Assembly: GCA_049414625.1 (NCBI GenBank)
Contig: JBMSAU010000101.1
Span: 1 to 19,221 of the forward strand
DNA from: WYEG01 sp049414625
GTDB taxonomy: Bacteria > Desulfobacterota > Thermodesulfobacteria > Thermodesulfobacteriales > Thermodesulfobacteriaceae
DNA: 19,221 nt
Reading direction: 5' to 3'
The notes below the pieces were generated by a model that saw nothing but the letters and a program-made list of their open reading frames with translations, had not been told where the DNA came from and searched no databases. Below are positions 15,749 through 19,221 of the stretch, in pieces. How positions within the stretch are numbered: position 1 is the first letter of the stretch; every line of letters starts with the position of its first letter. Both the position numbers and the translations under genes were made by a program.

Positions 15749-16141
15749 TTACTTAATTTCGACCTTTGCGCCAACTTCCTCAAGTTTTTTCTTGATTTCT
15801 TCGGCTTCAGCCTTGGACACACCGGTCTTAATTGGCTTTGGTGCGCTTTCAACTAAGTCTTTTGCCTCCTTAAGACCAAGCCCAGTAATCTCTCTGACAA
15901 CCTTAATCACATTTATCTTGTTAGCTCCAACCTCGGCAAGAATAACATCAAACTCCGTCTTCTCTTCTGCAGCTTTAGCCTCAGCTTGAGGAGCAGCTAC
16001 TCCTGCAACCGCTGCCACTGCTGCTATTGGAGCGGCAGCTGTAACCCCAAACTTCTCCTCAAGTTCCTTAATAAACTGGGAAAGCTCAAGCACCGTCATG
16101 TTAGAAATAAACTCGATTACCTCTTCCTTTGTTACTGGCAT
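15749..16141 (-). CDS. rplL: Ribosomal protein L7/L12
   Basis: Stalk protein of the large ribosomal subunit that recruits and activates the translation GTPases EF-Tu, EF-G, IF2 and RF3. Dimers bind the C-terminal helix of L10. The N-terminal dimerisation helices (VLELSQFIKELEEKFGV) lead into an Ala/Val-rich flexible hinge (about residues 33-60) and a compact C-terminal domain with TEFDVILAEVGANKINVIKVVREITGLGLKEAKDLVE, the factor-binding face. It is 130 residues, slightly above the E. coli length. The start has an ideal AAGGAGG site 7 bases upstream, probably the strongest in the window, as expected for a protein needed in several copies per ribosome. It lies 28 bases after rplJ. Confidence 0.98.
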   Translation of the reverse strand: MPVTKEEVIEFISNMTVLELSQFIKELEEKFGVTAAAPIAAVAAVAGVAAPQAEAKAAEEKTEFDVILAEVGANKINVIKVVREITGLGLKEAKDLVESAPKPIKTGVSKAEAEEIKKKLEEVGAKVEIK

Positions 16142-16169
16142 CTCCTACCCTCCTTTTGTTTTTTCTTTA

Positions 16170-16700
16170 TTAAGCCTCTCCTTTAGCCTTCTTTTCTTCA
16201 ATTGCCTTAAGCACATAGAGAAATTTCCTCAAAATACCAGAAAGCACCCCTACAAAGTTAACAATAGGTGCCTGAATTGTCCCAAGTAGTTGAGCGATGA
16301 GAACCTCCTTCGGTGGAAGTTTAACCAGCTCATCAACCATCGCAGCATCATAACCCTTATCCTGCAAAACAAGCCCTCTCAAGGTAAGAGAGGGATGTGT
16401 TTTGATGTACTCTTTCAAAACTTTGGCTATCTCAACTGGGTCTTGATAACTAAAGACTATCGCCGTCGGTCCCTCCACATAGTCGTTTACCACCTGCTTC
16501 CCCTTCTTTTCGCTTGCAATTCGAAGGAGAGTGTTCTTAACTACCCTGAACTCTCCTCCTTTCTCCCTAACAAGCTTTCTTATCTCATTACTCTCATGAG
16601 CAGTAAATCCCTTAAAAGAAAGAACAAAAAGCGCGTTTGCTCTCTCAAGCTTCTCCTCTAATGATTTTAAAATTTCAGCTTTCTTAGCACGCGTCTTCAA
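16170..16700 (-). CDS. rplJ: Ribosomal protein L10
   Basis: Base of the ribosomal stalk: its N-terminal domain binds 23S rRNA with L11, and its C-terminal helix carries L7/L12 dimers. Family features are the N-terminal KAEILKSLEEKLERANALFVLSFKG, GGEFRVVKNTLLRIA, GPTAIVFSYQDPVEIAKVLKEYIKTHP, and the Leu/Ile/Val-rich C-terminal helix near NFVGVLSGILRKFLYVLKAIEEKK. The start is unusual: no ATG or GTG is available. I place it at TTG 16700 (176 residues), 7 bases after AGGAGG. A TTG two codons earlier (16706) is nearly on top of that site. The gene follows a structured leader of about 140 bases that probably lets L10, alone or with L7/L12, repress its own synthesis. Confidence 0.95.
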   Translation of the reverse strand: MKTRAKKAEILKSLEEKLERANALFVLSFKGFTAHESNEIRKLVREKGGEFRVVKNTLLRIASEKKGKQVVNDYVEGPTAIVFSYQDPVEIAKVLKEYIKTHPSLTLRGLVLQDKGYDAAMVDELVKLPPKEVLIAQLLGTIQAPIVNFVGVLSGILRKFLYVLKAIEEKKAKGEA

Positions 16701-16706
16701 AGCCAA

Positions 16707-16713
16707 CCCTCCT
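16707..16713 (-). promoter_or_regulatory. Ribosome binding site deciding the rplJ TTG start
   Basis: AGGAGGG on the minus strand. The AGGAGG core is 7 bases from TTG 16700 but only 1 base from TTG 16706. Spacing therefore favours the downstream TTG, giving the N-terminus MKTRAKKAEIL. Confidence 0.65.
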
Positions 16714-16855
16714 AATCAAATTTTTGGAAGGGCACCCTTCCGCACCTACGGTTGGCTGGCCTAAAACCATTTAAGCCCTAAAGGGCACCAAACCGTCTCT
16801 GGCCAGAGGGCCCTCTATAGAAGAGGGCACCTTCAGGCCCTCAAACGATACCTGC
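16714..16855 (-). promoter_or_regulatory. Structured rplJ leader, probable L10 autoregulatory site
   Basis: The 149 bases between rplA and rplJ are folded and richer in G and C than usual for this window. Read on the minus strand: hairpin GCCCTCT-TCTAT-AGAGGGC, palindrome CTCTGGCCAGAG, hairpin GCCC-TTTA-GGGC, then GGAAGG-GTGC-CCTTCC just before the rplJ binding site. ACGGTTTGG can pair with the later CCAACCGT around the GCCC hairpin, and CTGGCC can pair with GGCCAG across it, so alternative or pseudoknotted folds are possible. Position directly before rplJ matches the known L10-leader regulators. I cannot align it to a specific leader family by eye. Confidence 0.6.
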
Positions 16856-17578
16856 TTAATCTCCAGAATACTTCTGGAGTAGATTCCTTATATCGTTTAC
16901 ATCAACCTTTATCCCAGGCCCCATCGTGGTAGAAATAGTTATGCCCTTGATATACTGCCCTTTAGCCCCGGGTGGTTTAGCCTTAATTAGGGCATCCATA
17001 AAGGCTGCCAAGTTCTCAAGGAGTTTTTTTTCACCAAAAGAGACTTTACCAATCGGAGCGTGAACAACACCGCCTCTATCTACCTTAAAATCAACCTTGC
17101 CCGCCTTGATGTCTCTTACAGCTTTAGCTACATCAAAGGTCACCGTCCCAGTTTTGGCACTTGGCATCAATCCCCTTGGACCAAGGATCTTACCAAGCTT
17201 GCTAACCTGAGGCATCATGTCAGGGGTAGCGATTGCTTTGTCAAAATCAAGCCATTCTTCTTCTTGAATCTTCTTTATAAGGTCCTCATCCCCAACATAG
17301 TCAGCCCCTGCCTCAAGAGCTTCCTTAGCCTTATCTCCTTTAGCAAAAACAAGAACCCTAACAGATTTACCCGTTCCATGAGGAAGAAGAACTGAACCTC
17401 TCACCATCTGGTCAGCATGCCTTGGGTCAACCCCCAAGTTAACCGCAACCTCAACAGTTTCATCAAACTTGGCAGTTGCCGTCTCCAAAGCAAGCTTTAT
17501 TGCTTCTTCAAAGGTGTATCTCTTTGTTCTATCTACCTTGGCTAAAACCTCTCTGTATCTTCTACTCCTTTTTGCCAT
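16856..17578 (-). CDS. rplA: Ribosomal protein L1
   Basis: Forms the mobile L1 stalk at the E site that helps move deacylated tRNA out of the ribosome. In many bacteria it also represses the rplKA mRNA. Two-domain fold: domain I from both termini (KRSRRYREVLAKVDRTKRYTFEEAI; TFDVAKAVRDIKAGKVDFKVDRGGVVHAPIGKVSF) and an inserted domain II (VRVLVFAKGDKAKEALEAGADYVGDEDLIKKI). The signature MPQVSKLGKILGPRGLMPSAKTGTV is complete. The length of 240 residues is typical. The GGGAGAGGAAAGG purine tract lies just before the ATG. It is separated by 15 bases from rplK, as in the classical rplKA pair. Confidence 0.98.
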   Translation of the reverse strand: MAKRSRRYREVLAKVDRTKRYTFEEAIKLALETATAKFDETVEVAVNLGVDPRHADQMVRGSVLLPHGTGKSVRVLVFAKGDKAKEALEAGADYVGDEDLIKKIQEEEWLDFDKAIATPDMMPQVSKLGKILGPRGLMPSAKTGTVTFDVAKAVRDIKAGKVDFKVDRGGVVHAPIGKVSFGEKKLLENLAAFMDALIKAKPPGAKGQYIKGITISTTMGPGIKVDVNDIRNLLQKYSGD

Positions 17579-17593
17579 AACCTTTCCTCTCCC

Positions 17594-18019
17594 TTAGTCA
17601 ATTATTTCCACGCCCATCGACCGAGCTGTTCCCTCTATACAGCGGATAGCTGCCTCGAGGGTTGTACAGTTCATATCCTTCATCTTCATTTTAGCAATCT
17701 CTTCAAGCTGTTTTCGAGTGAGCTTCCCCACTATCTCCTTCCCTGGTGAATGAGCTCCCGTCTCAATCCCAAGAGCCTTTTTGATAAGGACTGAAGCTGG
17801 AGGCGTCTTAAGCTCAAAAGTAAAGGACCTATCCGAATAAACCGTGATGATGACAGGGATGATAAGACCTTCCTGCCCACGGGTCTTCTCGTTAAAAGCT
17901 TTGACAAACTCCATAATGTTTACACCATGTTGACCCAAGGCAGGTCCAACTGGAGGCGCAGGGGTTGCTTGCCCTGCTGGCAGTTGTAATTTAATCTGAG
18001 CTATAACCTTCTTAGCCAT
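17594..18019 (-). CDS. rplK: Ribosomal protein L11
   Basis: Binds the GTPase-associated region of 23S rRNA at the stalk base with L10; the site is also contacted by thiostrepton-type antibiotics and needed for RelA activation. The N-terminal domain has the proline-rich QLPAGQATPAPPVGPALGQHGVNIMEF motif, whose prolines line the thiopeptide site. The C-terminal RNA-binding domain ends GTARSMGVEI, the family signature. The length of 141 residues equals that of most bacterial L11. A GGGGGAT stretch lies 10 to 15 bases before the ATG, a weak ribosome site. Only 15 bases separate it from nusG upstream. Confidence 0.98.
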   Translation of the reverse strand: MAKKVIAQIKLQLPAGQATPAPPVGPALGQHGVNIMEFVKAFNEKTRGQEGLIIPVIITVYSDRSFTFELKTPPASVLIKKALGIETGAHSPGKEIVGKLTRKQLEEIAKMKMKDMNCTTLEAAIRCIEGTARSMGVEIID

Positions 18020-18034
18020 ACGTCAAACATCCCC

Positions 18035-18565
18035 CTATGAAATCTTCTGAAGATTGGTTAGCTCTATCTCAACCGGTGTTTCTCTACCGAAAATGCTCAC
18101 AAGCACCCTTGCTTTGCCTTTATCAGGTTTTATCTCATCAACAACCCCAATAAAATTTGCAAAAGGCCCCTCGGCAATCTTTACCTTATCACCAGGCATG
18201 AACTGATACCTTGGCTTAGGCTTTATCTCTTCAACAACTAAGTTCTGAATAAGCTTTTCTACCTCCTCGTTGCGGAAAAATTGATACTTATCAGCTCCAG
18301 AAATACCTAAAACACCCTCTATCTCAGAGATAGCTTGCCTTAACTCCTCCTTAAGCTCGCCGTAAAACAAAATGTAACCAGAATAAAAGACCTTCTGCGA
18401 CACCTTTTCAGGTGAATATACAACCTCGATTATCTTAGGGGGAGGAACAAAAAACCTTTCCACCAAATCTGTCATTCCCATCTCGGCAAGAATAGATTCT
18501 AACCGTTCTTTAATCTTGTTTTCCATGCCTGCCCAAACATGAATTGAATACCAAGCCTTAGCCAT
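18035..18565 (-). CDS. nusG: Transcription termination/antitermination factor NusG
   Basis: Binds the RNA polymerase clamp to raise processivity, and links polymerase to the ribosome or to Rho through its C-terminal domain. The NGN domain spans about residues 1-115, beginning AKAWYSIHVWAGMENKIKERL, with VFYSGYILFYGELKEEL near its centre. The KOW domain follows (MPGDKVKIAEGPFANFIGVVDEIKPDKGKARVLVSIFGR). The length of 176 residues is that of a standard NusG with no inserted domain, unlike the long NusG of some thermophiles such as Thermotoga. Its ATG is 2 bases after the secE stop, with an AAGG inside the secE end, so the two are likely coupled. Confidence 0.97.
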   Translation of the reverse strand: MAKAWYSIHVWAGMENKIKERLESILAEMGMTDLVERFFVPPPKIIEVVYSPEKVSQKVFYSGYILFYGELKEELRQAISEIEGVLGISGADKYQFFRNEEVEKLIQNLVVEEIKPKPRYQFMPGDKVKIAEGPFANFIGVVDEIKPDKGKARVLVSIFGRETPVEIELTNLQKIS

Positions 18566-18567
18566 GA

Positions 18568-18789
18568 CTACCTTAATATAATTGAAATTATAAAATTGTA
18601 AATCATGTCAAGGAATCCAAGATAAGCCCCTATAAACAAACTCAAAAAAATAACGGTTGCCGCGCCTCTCAAAACCTGCTTCCTTTCAGGCCAAGTTATC
18701 CTCTTAGCCTCAATCTTTACCTCTTTTAAAAAGACCTTTGCTTTATCTAGAAAAGCCGTAGGGCTCAATTTTACCTTCTTTTCTTCCAT
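18568..18789 (-). CDS. secE: Preprotein translocase subunit SecE
   Basis: Small essential membrane subunit that clamps the two halves of SecY in the SecYEG protein-export channel. At 73 residues it is the single-spanning form. A charged amphipathic segment (FLDKAKVFLKEVKIEAKRITWPERKQV) contains the conserved VKxExKRITWP motif that lies on the membrane surface. One hydrophobic helix follows (about residues 45-70). The three-helix form of enterobacteria is not present. A GAGGGG site lies 4 to 5 bases before the ATG. It sits 31 bases after the tRNA-Trp gene and 2 bases before nusG. Confidence 0.95.
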   Translation of the reverse strand: MEEKKVKLSPTAFLDKAKVFLKEVKIEAKRITWPERKQVLRGAATVIFLSLFIGAYLGFLDMIYNFIISIILR

Positions 18790-18820
18790 ACAACCCCTCT
18801 AAATAATAAAAATAAAAAAA

Positions 18821-18896
18821 TGGCAGGGCAGGAGGGACTCGAACCCCCAACCTTCGGATTTGGAGTCCGATGCTCTGCCACTTGAGCTACTGCCCT
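18821..18896 (-). tRNA. tRNA-Trp (anticodon CCA)
   Basis: A 76-nt cloverleaf with the CCA end encoded. Acceptor AGGGCAG pairs with CTGCCCT, followed by G and CCA. The D arm is AGCTC...GAGC, the anticodon arm CGGACTCCAAATCCG gives anticodon CCA, and the T arm is GGGGGTTCGAGTCCC. It lies between rpmG and secE, its usual place in this cluster. After the CCA the transcript enters a 28-nt stretch rich in U and A (18790-18820), suited to endonucleolytic release of the tRNA from the operon mRNA. Confidence 0.97.
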
Positions 18897-18908
18897 ACCC
18901 CAAAGGTT

Positions 18909-19076
18909 TTACTCCTTAACCTCCCGGTGAAGGGTATGCCTTCTATCCCAGGGGCAATACTTTCTAAGCTCAAGCCTATCGGGCGTATTTCTACGGTTCT
19001 TCGATGTAGTATAGTTTATTCTTTTGCATTCAGTACACTGTAAGTGAATGATTATCCGATCTCCTTTTTTGGCCAT
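18909..19076 (-). CDS. rpmG: Ribosomal protein L33
   Basis: Small large-subunit protein near the E site. The 55-residue product begins MAKKGDRIIIHLQCTECK and ends HTLHREVKE, closely resembling Thermus L33 in the middle block (NRRNTPDRLELRKYCPW). Of the four zinc ligands in the Cys-type family, C14, C17 and C41 are present. The fourth is Asp (D44, codon GAT) in CPWDRRHT, where CPWCRKHT is usual. Two base changes separate it from Cys, so a single sequencing error is unlikely. An AGGTG lies 8 bases before the ATG at 19076. It follows tuf by 10 bases and precedes tRNA-Trp by 12. Confidence 0.95.
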   Translation of the reverse strand: MAKKGDRIIIHLQCTECKRINYTTSKNRRNTPDRLELRKYCPWDRRHTLHREVKE

Positions 19077-19086
19077 GACTAAACAC

Positions 19087-19221
19087 CTACTCTATTATTT
19101 TTGTTACGACACCTGCTCCTACTGTCTTTCCTCCTTCCCTTATCGCAAACCTCAATCCCTCCTCCAACGCTACAGGCTTTATCAACTCCACCTCAAGCTC
19201 CACATTATCCCCAGGCATCAC
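19087..19221 (-). CDS. tuf: Elongation factor Tu, C-terminal end (partial)
   Basis: The last 44 codons of EF-Tu, the GTPase that delivers aminoacyl-tRNA to the ribosome. The visible part is the end of beta-barrel domain 3: VMPGDNVELEVELIKPVALEEGL, then RFAIREGGKTVGAGVVTKIIE and a TAG stop. These blocks are nearly invariant in bacterial EF-Tu. The start lies outside the window. As first visible gene of the cluster it suggests the transcript may begin further upstream, in or before tuf. Confidence 0.97.
   Translation of the reverse strand: MMPGDNVELEVELIKPVALEEGLRFAIREGGKTVGAGVVTKIIE

Noticed and set aside
16290..16661. Plus-strand open frame of 123 codons inside rplJ
   Set aside because: Antisense to L10, whose full length is supported by family motifs.
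16726..16741. GGAAGG-GTGC-CCTTCC hairpin as a transcription terminator before rplJ
   Set aside because: It is followed on the minus strand by AAAAATTTG rather than a U run, and lies just before the rplJ ribosome site, so a translational control role fits better.
18790..18820. T-rich run after tRNA-Trp as an intrinsic terminator
   Set aside because: The T tract follows the tRNA CCA end, but the tRNA fold is not a simple terminator hairpin and essential secE-nusG lie directly downstream. A processing spacer is more likely.
1..19221. CRISPR arrays, insertion sequences, phage or defence genes
   Set aside because: No spaced direct repeats, transposase-like frames or terminal inverted repeats were seen. 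Nearly all bases belong to conserved core genes.

Overview
The window is a conserved housekeeping block from a diderm (LPS-making) bacterium, probably a thermophile related to Thermodesulfobacteriota. This placement is inference. It rests on the lipopolysaccharide heptose genes, the proteobacterial-style insertions in RpoB and RpoC, the Lys/Glu/Ile-rich proteins and the Thermus-like L33. The sequence alone does not fix the genus.

Right half, minus strand, read from 19221 down to 7448: the classical tuf - rpmG - tRNA-Trp - secE - nusG - rplK - rplA - rplJ - rplL - rpoB - rpoC cluster (EF-Tu, L33, SecE, NusG, L11, L1, L10, L7/L12, RNA polymerase beta and beta'). Two regulatory regions stand out. 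One is a structured leader before rplJ (about 16714-16855), probably the L10-L7/L12 autoregulatory site. The other is a good sigma70-type promoter right after the rplL stop that could give rpoBC extra transcription. The tmRNA gene ssrA (7030-7389) lies just downstream of rpoC on the same strand and encodes the tag ADEYSYALAA.

Centre: thiD (6221-7021) is the only plus-strand gene. It has a near-consensus promoter so close to the ATG that its mRNA is probably leaderless. Between thiD and pnp is a GC-rich, structured stretch (about 6066-6170) that looks like an intergenic repeat.

Left half, minus strand, 5972 down to 1: a tightly packed run pnp - punA-like - rng - gmhB - waaC - unidentified gene, with overlaps or gaps under 10 bases. 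It combines RNA turnover (PNPase, RNase G/E), purine salvage and LPS core heptose synthesis. No gene-free stretch exceeds 300 bases; the longest is 5973-6220.

I found no mobile element, CRISPR array, phage gene or new multigene system. The items most worth checking are residue-level (an L33 zinc site with Asp as the fourth ligand; a purine nucleoside phosphorylase with Phe where His normally contacts the ribose 5'-OH) and regulatory (leaderless thiD, the L10 leader with three GGGCACC copies, the pnp/thiD intergenic element).
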